From Streptomyces scopuliridis RB72 (GTDB lineage Bacteria; Actinomycetota; Actinomycetes; Streptomycetales; Streptomycetaceae): DNA of 64,000 nucleotides. Shown here one piece after another: positions 32,189-39,931 of the stretch. Both the position numbers and the translations under genes were made by a program. Below the pieces are notes generated by a model. The model ran no database searches. It saw nothing but the letters and a program-made list of their open reading frames with translations, and was not told the DNA's origin. The stretch spans positions 124,001 through 188,000 of the forward strand of contig NZ_JOEI01000014.1 of assembly GCF_000718095.1 (NCBI RefSeq). The letters are read 5' to 3'. Each line of letters begins with the position of its first letter. The stretch's first letter is position 1.

Positions 32189-33283
32189 TCAGCCCAGCCG
32201 CTTGACCGCCGCCTCGACGCGCTCATCGGTGGCCGTGAGCGCCACCCGTACATGCCGCTCCCCCGCGGGCCCGTAGAAGTCGCCGGGCGCGACCAGGATG
32301 CCCAGCTCCGCGAGGTGCGCCACGGTGTCCCAGCACGGCTCGTCGCGCGTCGACCACAGGTAGAGGCTCGCCTCGCTGTGGTCGATACGGAAGCCGTGCG
32401 CCTCCAGCGCGGCACGCAGCGCGCTACGGCGGGCCGCGTACCGCTCCCGCTGTTCCCGTACGTGCGTGTCGTCGCCGAGCGCCGCGACCGTCGCCGCCTG
32501 CACCGGCGCCGGGGTCATCATCCCGCCGTGCTTACGGATCTTCAGCAGCTCGCCCAGGACGGCCTGGTCGCCCGCCAGGAAGGCCGCGCGGTAGCCGGCG
32601 AGGTTGGAGCGCTTGGAGAGCGAGTGGACGGCGACGATCCCGTCGTACGAGCCGCCGCAGACGTCCGGGTGCAGTACCGATACCGGCTCGGCCTCCCAGC
32701 CCAGCTCCAGGTAGCACTCGTCGCTGAACAGCAGCACGCCGTGCTCGCGCGCCCAGGCGACGATCCGGGTCAGCTCCTCCGGCGCCAGGACGGCTCCGGT
32801 CGGGTTCGACGGCGAGTTGAGCCAGAGGAGCTTCAGCCCGGCGGGGTCGAGCTGCGTAGGGTCGTCGTACGGGACGGGCTCGGCGCCGCAGAGCCGCGCG
32901 CCCACCTCGTACGTCGGGTACGCGAGCCGCGGGAAGGCGACGCGGTCGCCCGCGCCGAGGCCGAGCTGCGTCGGCAGCCAGGCCACCAGTTCCTTGGAGC
33001 CGACCACCGGCAGCACGTTCGCGTGCGTCACGCCGCGCGCGCCGAGCCGCCGCTCCACCCATCCGGTCAGCGCGTCCCGCAGCGCGGGCGTCCCCCACAC
33101 CGTCGGATACCCGGGTGAGTCTGCGGCCTCGACCAGGGCCCGCTGGATCAGTGCCGGGACGGGGTCGACGGGGGTCCCGACGGACAGGTCCACGATCCCG
33201 TCCGGATGGGCCGCCGCCGTGGCCTTGTAGGGCTCCAGCTTGTCCCAGGGAAAGACGGGAAGACGCGAAGAGACTGCGGACAC
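32189..33283 (-). CDS. dapC: Succinyldiaminopimelate transaminase
   Basis: A 364-residue class I/II PLP-dependent aminotransferase. It makes N-succinyl-LL-2,6-diaminopimelate from the keto precursor, the step before DapE. The PLP lysine is in HSLSKRSNLAGYR (about residue 220), and the fold markers NSPSNPTGAV, SDECYLELGW and RVALTATDERV are present. GTG 33283 follows GAGTGAG. It is separated from fdxA by a strong terminator, so the pair is conserved in position but not necessarily cotranscribed. Confidence 0.92.
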   Translation of the reverse strand: MSAVSSRLPVFPWDKLEPYKATAAAHPDGIVDLSVGTPVDPVPALIQRALVEAADSPGYPTVWGTPALRDALTGWVERRLGARGVTHANVLPVVGSKELVAWLPTQLGLGAGDRVAFPRLAYPTYEVGARLCGAEPVPYDDPTQLDPAGLKLLWLNSPSNPTGAVLAPEELTRIVAWAREHGVLLFSDECYLELGWEAEPVSVLHPDVCGGSYDGIVAVHSLSKRSNLAGYRAAFLAGDQAVLGELLKIRKHGGMMTPAPVQAATVAALGDDTHVREQRERYAARRSALRAALEAHGFRIDHSEASLYLWSTRDEPCWDTVAHLAELGILVAPGDFYGPAGERHVRVALTATDERVEAAVKRLG

Positions 33284-33315
33284 GTGCTCACTCTTTCTCG
33301 TGTGCCAAACACCGC

Positions 33316-33346
33316 GGTCCCGTACGGCGAGGAGCCGTACGGGACC
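33316..33346 (-). terminator. Terminator between fdxA and dapC
   Basis: A perfect 13-bp stem, GGTCCCGTACGGC with GCCGTACGGGACC, and a 5-nt loop. It lies just after the fdxA stop on the same strand. Confidence 0.8.
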
Positions 33347-33358
33347 GGGGGCGCGCTG

Positions 33359-33679
33359 TCAGCCGTTCTGGGGCGGCAGCGCGGCGATGAAGGGATGGTC
33401 CCGCTCGATCAGACCGAGCTTGGAAGCGCCACCGGGCGAACCGAGCTCGTCGAAGAACTCGACGTTCGCCTTGTAGTAGTCCTTCCACTCCTCCGGGGTG
33501 TCGTCCTCGTAGAAGATGGCCTCGACCGGGCAGACCGGCTCACAGGCTCCACAGTCGACGCATTCGTCCGGGTGGATGTACAAGGACCGTGAGCCCTCGT
33601 AGATGCAGTCGACCGGGCACTCCTCGATGCACGCCTTGTCCTTGACGTCGACACAAGGCTGCGCGATGACGTAGGTCAC
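33359..33679 (-). CDS. fdxA: Seven-iron ferredoxin (3Fe-4S/4Fe-4S)
   Basis: A 106-residue electron carrier. Cysteines at 9, 17, 21, 40, 43, 46 and 50 (with an extra Cys25) match the seven-iron pattern: Cys9, Cys17 and Cys50 hold the 3Fe-4S cluster; Cys21, Cys40, Cys43 and Cys46 hold the 4Fe-4S cluster. The C-terminal extension is typical of the FdxA/FdxC family. GAGGAGG lies upstream of the GTG. It probably donates electrons to cytochromes P450 or oxidoreductases elsewhere in the genome. Confidence 0.94.
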   Translation of the reverse strand: MTYVIAQPCVDVKDKACIEECPVDCIYEGSRSLYIHPDECVDCGACEPVCPVEAIFYEDDTPEEWKDYYKANVEFFDELGSPGGASKLGLIERDHPFIAALPPQNG

Positions 33680-33769
33680 GCTGTCGTTCCTCCTCGATAG
33701 GGCGCGGCGGGCCGATCTGCGGCTCCGTCCACGGGCGCGCGGGAGCGCGGCGTCGTCGATGCCCGCATC

Positions 33770-33775
33770 TAGTAT
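33770..33775 (+). promoter_or_regulatory. -10 box upstream of the GNAT gene
   Basis: TAGTAT should start transcription near 33783, giving a leader of about 37 nt that carries AGGAGGGG. Confidence 0.45.
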
Positions 33776-33819
33776 CTCCGTTCTTGGGCGCGATCCGAAC
33801 AGGAGGGGCGTACAGAGCT

Positions 33820-34833
33820 GTGGAATTCACTGCGGGCGGACGGTTCGAGGTCCGTCTGACACGGGCTGACGTGGGCAAACGTGTATCAGTCAGACAGTTG
33901 ACCGGCAGCGGGGCGGGTGGTGAGAAGTTCACCGACACGGTGGGCGTTCTCACATCCTGGGACGGAGGTGTGCTGCTGATCACACGGCGCACCGGCGAAA
34001 GCGTCCGCGTCCCCGAGGCGGCCCTGGTCGCGGGCAAGGTGGTGCCGGCGGCTCCGGCCAGGCGCCGGGGGCCCTCGGCGTCCTTCGAGGAGCTGGCCGG
34101 GGTCTGCGCCCGGTCCTGGCAGCCGGTGGAGAGCGAGCCGCTGGGCGAATGGCGGCTCAGGGCGGCCTCGGGCTTCACCCGCCGGGCCAATTCCGTGCTG
34201 CCCCTGGGCGATCCCGGGATGGAACTGGACGAGGCGCTGACGCGCGTACGGCGGTGGTACGAGGAACGGGGGCTGCCCCCGTACGTACAGGCCGCGACCG
34301 GCGCGGAGGGTACGCAGGAGCGGCTGTGTGCGGAGCTGGAGCGGCGCGGCTGGCGGCCGGAGGTGACGGCCGAGGTACGGATCGCCGCGCTCGCGCCGCT
34401 CGGGGACCGTGACGCCGATGTCTCCCGGGTCGCGCTCGGCCGGGGCGTCGACGAGACCTGGCTCCGGCGTTACCAGCGGTCCGGTGTGCCGGGGCCCCAT
34501 GTGCTCCACGTACTGAACAGCGGTCCTTCGGTGTGGTTCGCCACCGTGCCCGGGGAGCCCGGCGAGGATGGGGAGCCGGGCGTACCGGCGGCGATCGGCC
34601 GGTGTGTGGTGGACGGACGCTGGGCGGGGTTCATGGCGGTGGAGGTCGACCCCGCCTGCCGACGCCAAGGGCTGGCCACCGCCGTCATGACCGCGCTCGC
34701 CCGGCGCGCCCTGGAGGAGGGCGCGTCCGCCGCCTGGCTCCAGGTCGAGTCGGACAACGAGGGCGCGCGGGCGCTGTACGACGCCATGGGCTTCGCCCTT
34801 CACCACCGCTACCACCACTTCCGATCGCCCTGA
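33820..34833 (+). CDS. GNAT family N-acetyltransferase with N-terminal beta domain
   Basis: A 337-residue protein. The first 75 residues (FTAGGRFEVRLTRADVGKRVSVRQLTG) form a small SH3-like beta domain; a middle GNAT-like half follows. The C-terminal GNAT domain carries the acetyl-CoA motif VDPACRRQGLATAVMTALARRALEEGAS and the VESDNEGARALYDAMGF segment. The acceptor is unknown. GTG 33820 is chosen because AGGAGGGG lies upstream and transcription appears to begin near 33783, ruling out the TTG at 33784 as a normal start. It precedes the SirB1 gene by 17 bp, probably one operon. Confidence 0.86.
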   Translation: MEFTAGGRFEVRLTRADVGKRVSVRQLTGSGAGGEKFTDTVGVLTSWDGGVLLITRRTGESVRVPEAALVAGKVVPAAPARRRGPSASFEELAGVCARSWQPVESEPLGEWRLRAASGFTRRANSVLPLGDPGMELDEALTRVRRWYEERGLPPYVQAATGAEGTQERLCAELERRGWRPEVTAEVRIAALAPLGDRDADVSRVALGRGVDETWLRRYQRSGVPGPHVLHVLNSGPSVWFATVPGEPGEDGEPGVPAAIGRCVVDGRWAGFMAVEVDPACRRQGLATAVMTALARRALEEGASAAWLQVESDNEGARALYDAMGFALHHRYHHFRSP

Positions 34834-34850
34834 GCGGGTACGAGGCCGAT

Positions 34851-35681
34851 ATGCGACCCGAATCCGAGGACGTGCGCCGTAGGTTCGCCGAGGAGGCCCG
34901 CGCCGACCGTCCCGATCTGGCCACGCTCTGTCTGCTGGTGGGAGCGGAGGCCGATCCCGCCCTGGGCGAGGCCGGTATCGACGCGGCCCAGACCGAGCTG
35001 GACCGGCTGGCCGGGCTGCTGCCCTTCGGGGTCCTCGGCGCGCGCGCCTGGGCGGTCGCGCTGGCGGAGCTGCTGGGCGAGCGGTGCGGTTTCGAGGGCT
35101 CTCCGACGGAGTACCAGCGGCTGGACTCCTCGCTGCTGCCCGTGGTGCTGCGGCGCAGGCGCGGGCTGCCCATCCTGCTCTCCGTGGTGTGGATCGAGGT
35201 CGCGCGCCGGGCGGGCGCGCCGGTGTACGGGGTGGCCCTGCCCGGCCATTTCGTGGTCGGCTTCGGCGATCCCGGGGAGCGCGTCCTCGCCGATCCCTTC
35301 GGCGGTGGCCGGCTGCTGACGGGCACGGACGCGGAGCTGCTGGTGACCGGTACGACGGGCGAGGCGCTCGTACCGGCCATGCTTGCCCCCGCCGACCCGC
35401 TCGACATCGTCCTGCGCGTCCTGAACAACATCCGCGCCTGGGCCGCGCCCCGCCCGGAGCGCACCGATGTGTCGCTGTGGGCGGTCGAGCTGTCCCTGCT
35501 GCTGCCCTCACATCCGGCCAGACTGCGCTACGACCACGCTCAACTGCTCGTACAGCGCGGGGAGTTCCGCCGGGGGGCGGCGGAGATGGACGAGTACGCG
35601 CGGGTGGTGGACGCGGTGGAGCCGTCGACGGCGGAGGCGATCCGGCGCAAGGCGCGGGCGGCGCGGGCGATGCTGAACTGA
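34851..35681 (+). CDS. SirB1/transglutaminase-fold and TPR-like protein
   Basis: A 276-residue protein of the SirB1 (transglut_core2) family. The papain-like core is at about 60-190, with RRGLPILLSVVWIEVARRAGAPVYGVALPGHFVVGF, where the His of GHF and a following Asp (LADPFGGG) are retained. The usual catalytic Cys is not obvious (the region reads LPILLSVVW), so it may be inactive. The C-terminal part has a TPR-like helical pair. It follows the GNAT gene and ends before a terminator and element 2. Role unknown. Confidence 0.82.
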   Translation: MRPESEDVRRRFAEEARADRPDLATLCLLVGAEADPALGEAGIDAAQTELDRLAGLLPFGVLGARAWAVALAELLGERCGFEGSPTEYQRLDSSLLPVVLRRRRGLPILLSVVWIEVARRAGAPVYGVALPGHFVVGFGDPGERVLADPFGGGRLLTGTDAELLVTGTTGEALVPAMLAPADPLDIVLRVLNNIRAWAAPRPERTDVSLWAVELSLLLPSHPARLRYDHAQLLVQRGEFRRGAAEMDEYARVVDAVEPSTAEAIRRKARAARAMLN

Positions 35682-35690
35682 CGGGCGTCT

Positions 35691-35716
35691 CCGGGGATGA
35701 CGGGCGTCATCCCCGG
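35691..35716 (+). terminator. Terminator after the GNAT-SirB1 pair
   Basis: A perfect 11-bp stem (CCGGGGATGAC with GTCATCCCCGG) and a 4-nt loop, 10 bp after the stop codon. Confidence 0.75.
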
Positions 35717-35734
35717 GACCCGCCTGACGGATTT

Positions 35735-35880
35735 CTAGTGCCGTGACCGGCAATGTTTGCCCCGAAGGAGCGTCGTCCAGTGCGTACGATCGCAAGGCGG
35801 CCGGGAGCCCTTGTAGCGGAGCTACCAGGGCTTTTGGCCAACGCCGCGAGCGTGCGTGATGGGCGACGCGACGGGGCAAA
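35735..35880. mobile_element. 146-bp MITE-like element (element 2), right end truncated
   Basis: The left end starts CTAG and contains GCAATGTTTGCCCCG (35750-35764); the right end keeps only the inner part CGGGGCAAA (35872-35880) before host coding sequence. The core matches element 1: TACGATCGCAAGGCGG (35785-35800), a central hairpin GCCCTTGTAGC-GGA-GCTACCAGGGC (35807-35831), then ACGCCGCGAGCGTGCGT (35841-35857). It supplies the last codons of the leftward gene. Confidence 0.75.
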
Positions 35881-37885
35881 GCTTGCTGTTGTAGACCTCG
35901 ACGAGCTTTCCGTCGACGGCCTTCATGGAGAGGATCTTGGGCAGCGACTTCGCGGGACCGAACTGGATCTGCTTGCCGCCCGCCTTGATGGTGATCAGGT
36001 CGGACATCGCGGGCTTGGCGAACTCGTTCATCGCCCGGTCCAGCTCGGCCTGACCGACCGTCGGCTCGCGGGTGACAACGGGCAGTTCCACGTTGTTGAT
36101 CTTGCCCGTCTGGACCTGGGCGCGGTAGGCGTCCCGGGTCGAGATGATCGAGTGGTTGACGTCCAGCGCCTTGCCGGCCTTGCCCGGTACGGCGACGGCC
36201 TTGCCCGGCTCGAACTTGATCGTTCCCTCGCTCGCCGAACCCGAGACGCCCGCCAGATCGGTGAGCGCGGCGGTCAGCTTCTCATCGTCGACGGGGATCA
36301 CCGGCTGGGCGACCCTGGCGCCGCCGAAGAGCGAGCCGATCACCGACACCGGGTTGTAGTCGCTGCCTGCCGCGGCGCGGACGGTGGCCTGGCTGTCGAG
36401 GCTGAGTCCCGCCTTGTCCGGGGCGAGCTCCTCCGTCTTGCCGCCGATGCTGAGCCGCAGCGGCGCGGCGGCCCGCTCGCCGAGGGCGGTGTCGAGCTTG
36501 TTGACCGCCTCGTCGCGGGTGCCGCCGCCGATGTCGACGCCGAGGACCGTGGTGCCCTTGGGCACATCGGAGTGGTTCATCAGCAGGCCGGCGCCGTAGA
36601 CGCCGCCCGCGGCCACGACGACCAGGACACCCAGGAGCGTGAGCTTGGAGCGGCCCTTCTTCTTGGCGGCCGGGGCCGCCGGGGTGGCGGTACGCGCCGG
36701 GGCCGGGGCCGTGCCCGACGGCGGGGCACCCTGAGACGAGCCGACCGGGCCGGGGAAGTCCGGCACCGAGAAATCGTGGTCCTGACCGAGCGCGCCGGGG
36801 CCGTGTGCACCAGGACCGGGCGCACCAGGGCCGGGGCCGTCGGGCCTGGGGCCGGGGCCGGAGTGCGGACCGCCCTGCGGACCCGAGCCGGGGAACGGCG
36901 AGCGGTGCTCCGCCGGCACCACGGGGATTCCGCTGGTGAGCGTGTCCCCGGAGACATGACCGCCGGGTCCGGGCTCGGCGGCGGGCTGCTGCGGTGTCAG
37001 TACGGCCGTGTCGTCGGACATCCGCGGCGGACCGACCTGGCCCGCGCCCGGCGGGGTGCTCAGGGACGACGGCGGGGTGCCGAGCGACGCGCCGCCGGTG
37101 ACCGGACCGCTGGTCGGACCGCTGGGCCCGCCTCCGGGAGGCCGGATACCGAGCGCCGGCGTGGTGGGACCGCCCGACGTGAAGTCCGTACCGGAACCGC
37201 CGGGCGCGAAGCCGTTGGAGCCCGGGCCCTGAGGACCGGAGCCCTGAGGACCGGAGCTCTGGGACCCGGCGCCGGACGCGAGATCGCTGAGCGCGCTGCG
37301 CGGAGCGCCGCCGTTCTGCGACTGCCCGCCGCCCGGGTAGTACGGCGACTCCGAGGAGCCGTGGTCGGCCGGCCGCGGAGCGGTGGTGCCCGCGACGGCG
37401 GCGGCGCCCGCGCCGAGACCCGCGCTCATCCCCGCGGCCGTACCGGTGCCCGATGTCGCCGACCTGCGTGGCGCGAACCAGTCGCTCGTGGATCTGTCCT
37501 CGGCCTGCGGCTCCTCCGCCGCCTCGGCCTCTCCGGCGTCGGCGGTGTCCTGGGACGCGTCGGGCCCGGGGATGCCGCCCGTGCGCTCGGCGACCGGGAC
37601 ACCCCGGCCGTCGGTGCTGTCGGCGTCACCCATGGGTGTGCGCATCACGACGGGCGGGATCGGCCGCGAGCCCGGGATGTTGATCCGGATACGCGTGGTC
37701 AGCGTGGTCTCGGTTCTGGGCTCGTCCGGCTGCGGAGCGGGCGCGGTTTCCGTCTCCTCCGGAGCGTCCTGCTGGGGGTGCAGCGACGGATACTGGCGGG
37801 ATCCGTACGGCGGTGTCCCCGAGGGGTACGCGGCTCCGCCGCGCCCCTGGGGCCCGGAGGACGAACTGTCAGTTTCACGACTCAA
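35822..37885 (-). CDS. Membrane-anchored peptidoglycan-binding (PG_binding_4-like) protein, 3' end formed by element 2
   Basis: A 687-residue protein with a long, disordered Pro/Gly-rich cytoplasmic region (about 1-415) and one membrane helix (KKKGRSKLTLLGVLVVVAAGGVYGAG). Its extracellular part has two PG_binding_4/VanW-associated domains, for example VLGVDIGGGTRDEAVNKLDTAL and TIKFEPGKAVAVPGKAGKALDV. It should act at the cell wall. The TTG at 37885 is chosen because GGGAGAACC precedes it and the product begins LSRETDSSSSGPQGRG. The last 18 or so residues (CPVASPITHARGVGQKPW) are encoded by element 2, and the TAG lies in its central hairpin, so the natural C-terminus was probably lost. Confidence 0.8.
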   Translation of the reverse strand: MSRETDSSSSGPQGRGGAAYPSGTPPYGSRQYPSLHPQQDAPEETETAPAPQPDEPRTETTLTTRIRINIPGSRPIPPVVMRTPMGDADSTDGRGVPVAERTGGIPGPDASQDTADAGEAEAAEEPQAEDRSTSDWFAPRRSATSGTGTAAGMSAGLGAGAAAVAGTTAPRPADHGSSESPYYPGGGQSQNGGAPRSALSDLASGAGSQSSGPQGSGPQGPGSNGFAPGGSGTDFTSGGPTTPALGIRPPGGGPSGPTSGPVTGGASLGTPPSSLSTPPGAGQVGPPRMSDDTAVLTPQQPAAEPGPGGHVSGDTLTSGIPVVPAEHRSPFPGSGPQGGPHSGPGPRPDGPGPGAPGPGAHGPGALGQDHDFSVPDFPGPVGSSQGAPPSGTAPAPARTATPAAPAAKKKGRSKLTLLGVLVVVAAGGVYGAGLLMNHSDVPKGTTVLGVDIGGGTRDEAVNKLDTALGERAAAPLRLSIGGKTEELAPDKAGLSLDSQATVRAAAGSDYNPVSVIGSLFGGARVAQPVIPVDDEKLTAALTDLAGVSGSASEGTIKFEPGKAVAVPGKAGKALDVNHSIISTRDAYRAQVQTGKINNVELPVVTREPTVGQAELDRAMNEFAKPAMSDLITIKAGGKQIQFGPAKSLPKILSMKAVDGKLVEVYNSKLCPVASPITHARGVGQKPW

Positions 37886-38080
37886 AGCAGGTTCTCCCGG
37901 TTGGCTCCGCCGCCCGTTCTTACTGGTACGAAACTGTTCAGGTTCCCCATGCCGGAGGCGGGGGGAAGGCCCGGAGCGCGCACCACCATACTGGCCTCGG
38001 CCGACAGACACCCGACGGCCGTACGAAGCGATGCTCCGCCGACCGTACGGACATGGTCAATTCAGCAGCAGCCGGGCGCG

Positions 38081-38491
38081 TCACTTCTCAAGTCGGCCGG
38101 ACTTCGGGCCCGGTTGCGGCAACCGCGACATCGTGGCACACATCACAGCCACCAACATGCCGCCCAGCAGATAGACGAGCGGTCCGATGCCCGCGGCGAA
38201 GACCGCGTCACCCTCGGGGCGGCCCAGGCTGAGGAAGATGGCCGCGAGCAGCCAGCCGGCCGCGGGCGCCCCCACGCCCAGCTGGGTGCCGGTGAGATAC
38301 AGCCCGCCGAAGAAGAGCCCGGCCGTGGCGAGCAGGGCGAGCAGCAGCCCGCCGGGAACCCAGCCGCCCTGGACGAGCGAGCCCGCCGTACCGACGAGCA
38401 CACCGAGAACGAACAGTGCGAGATACGTGGCGATACGCCCCGGTCTGGGGCGACTCGCGAACATCCCGCCGGACTGCCCCTGCCCGCTCAT
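38081..38491 (-). CDS. DUF6113 family membrane protein
   Basis: A 136-residue protein with four predicted membrane helices (about 20-42, 45-66, 75-92 and 100-122) between a hydrophilic N-terminus and the basic tail [13 protein letters not shown]. It belongs to the DUF6113 group found next to mshB in Streptomyces. Its ATG overlaps the mshB stop by 4 nt (ATGA), so it is translated from the mshB transcript. Function unknown; the coupling hints at a link to mycothiol or envelope physiology. Confidence 0.82.
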   Translation of the reverse strand: MSGQGQSGGMFASRPRPGRIATYLALFVLGVLVGTAGSLVQGGWVPGGLLLALLATAGLFFGGLYLTGTQLGVGAPAAGWLLAAIFLSLGRPEGDAVFAAGIGPLVYLLGGMLVAVMCATMSRLPQPGPKSGRLEK

Positions 38492-39429
38492 CCGTTCGCC
38501 CCGTTCACACTGTTCGCGCCGTTCACACCGTCACCCTGGACAGCTCCCGCGACTCCCGCGAAGAGATCGTTCTCACGTTCACCGGCGGGCGCCCCGGACG
38601 TGCCGTGCACCAACTGGTAGTACTCGGCGGCGAAGATCGGCTGCCCCAGATCGTTGGAGAGCGCGAAGAAGGGCCCGTCCACGGCGATTTGGGTGGCGTG
38701 GGCGCGCATCGCCGCCGCCTTGCGCTCCCTGTACGGGGCGCCGTCGATCGCGGCGCTGATCTCCGCGTCGTCGATCACGCCCGGAATGTCCTCGATCGCG
38801 GCGACACCGGGGAAGTCGGCCCCGGCCGCCCGCAGCCGGGCGAAACCCTCTTCGGCGACCGAGCGCGGTACGCGGTTCCAGTAGATCTTGCCGATGGTGT
38901 GCGGGGCGCCGAGGCCGGGCCGGAAGGCGGGCTCGGCGGCCAGCGCGGCGCCGCGCATGGCGACGCGGTGGGCCTGGATGTGGTCGGGGTGGCCGTAACC
39001 GCCGTACGGGTCGTACGTGACCAGCACCTGCGGACGCACCTCCCGGATCACCTCGACGAGGTACGCGGCGGCGTCGTCGACGGGCGTGTGCCAGAAGGCG
39101 CCCTCGCGGTCGTTCTGCTCCAGGCCCATCATCCCGGAGTCCCGGAATCTGCCGGGGCCGCCGAGAAAGCGGTGGTCGGTGACGCCCAGCTCGCTCATCG
39201 CCGCGGCGAGTTCACCGATGCGATGGGCGCCGAGACGGTCCTCGCGGTCGGCCGCGAGATGGGCGAGTTCGGGCGGGATGACCTCTCCCTCCTCACCGAG
39301 GGTGCAGGTCACCAGCGTGACCAGGGCGCCCTCGGCCGCGTACTTGGCCATGGTGGCGCCGTTGTTGATCGACTCGTCGTCCGGGTGCGCGTGCACCAGC
39401 AGCAGACGGCGGGCGGGTAGATCGGTCAT
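38488..39429 (-). CDS. mshB: Mycothiol biosynthesis deacetylase MshB
   Basis: A 313-residue LmbE-type zinc deacetylase that removes acetyl from GlcNAc-inositol during synthesis of mycothiol, the actinobacterial redox thiol. The zinc site starts with VHAHPDDES (His15, Asp18), and the third ligand is in [25 protein letters not shown] is conserved in MshB proper and separates it from other LmbE proteins. The C-terminal tail has a small Asn/Gly repeat ([14 protein letters not shown]). ATG 39429 has a TAGGCT box exactly 6 nt upstream, so the mRNA is probably leaderless. Confidence 0.93.
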   Translation of the reverse strand: MTDLPARRLLLVHAHPDDESINNGATMAKYAAEGALVTLVTCTLGEEGEVIPPELAHLAADREDRLGAHRIGELAAAMSELGVTDHRFLGGPGRFRDSGMMGLEQNDREGAFWHTPVDDAAAYLVEVIREVRPQVLVTYDPYGGYGHPDHIQAHRVAMRGAALAAEPAFRPGLGAPHTIGKIYWNRVPRSVAEEGFARLRAAGADFPGVAAIEDIPGVIDDAEISAAIDGAPYRERKAAAMRAHATQIAVDGPFFALSNDLGQPIFAAEYYQLVHGTSGAPAGERENDLFAGVAGAVQGDGVNGANSVNGANG

Positions 39430-39435
39430 GGGGAC

Positions 39436-39441
39436 AGCCTA
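39436..39441 (-). promoter_or_regulatory. -10 box for leaderless mshB mRNA
   Basis: TAGGCT on the minus strand ends 6 nt before ATG 39429. Confidence 0.6.
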
Positions 39442-39571
39442 CGAGCCGGCACCCGGAACCCCTCGGCCAGTGGGCGACGGCGACGGCCGAGGGGCGGTGG
39501 GCAGGGGGCGGTGCCGGATATGGCCGGACTTCAGGGCATGGTGAAGTTGGCCGGAAGAGAGCGGAAGATGG

Positions 39572-39766
39572 CTAGAACTTGATCCCGCCGATCATCCCTG
39601 CCACGTTTGTGGTCAGTTCGCTGATGGTGGGAGCGATGGATGAACTGGCGATGTAGAACCCGAGCAACATGCAGACCACCGCGTGTCCGGCCTTCAGTCC
39701 GGATTTCCGGACCAGCAGGAAGACGACGATCGCCAGCAGCACCACCGCCGAAATCGAGAGTGCCAC
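39572..39766 (-). CDS. Small two-helix membrane protein
   Basis: A 64-residue hydrophobic protein: helix 1 at about 3-20 (LSISAVVLLAIVVFLLVRK), a short loop KSGLKAGH, helix 2 at about 28-45 (AVVCMLLGFYIASSSIAP) and a polar C-terminus. GGAGGTGA lies 6 nt before GTG 39766. Similar short proteins are widely conserved in Streptomyces without known function. It is divergent from the S9 peptidase gene. Confidence 0.8.
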   Translation of the reverse strand: MALSISAVVLLAIVVFLLVRKSGLKAGHAVVCMLLGFYIASSSIAPTISELTTNVAGMIGGIKF

Positions 39767-39919
39767 GGCGGTTCACCTCCATAAATATTCAGTCGGAAAA
39801 TCGCAGCATGCATGTGCCCGGCGGATTCATACCCACCTAACGCTACGGATCATAACTATCCGTGCGGACGCATTGATCGGTGCACGGCAGCACACTGGGG
39901 GCGCACGGCCCTCGCCCAG

Positions 39920-39925
39920 TAGGTT
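39920..39925 (+). promoter_or_regulatory. -10 box for leaderless S9 peptidase mRNA
   Basis: TAGGTT ends 6 nt before ATG 39932. Confidence 0.6.
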
Positions 39926-39931
39926 CGTTCC

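Noticed and set aside
35753..38620. A 955-residue plus-strand frame through element 2 and the PG-binding protein gene
   Set aside because: Shadow frame; the opposite strand has a recognisable membrane-anchored protein. The start lies in the mobile element.
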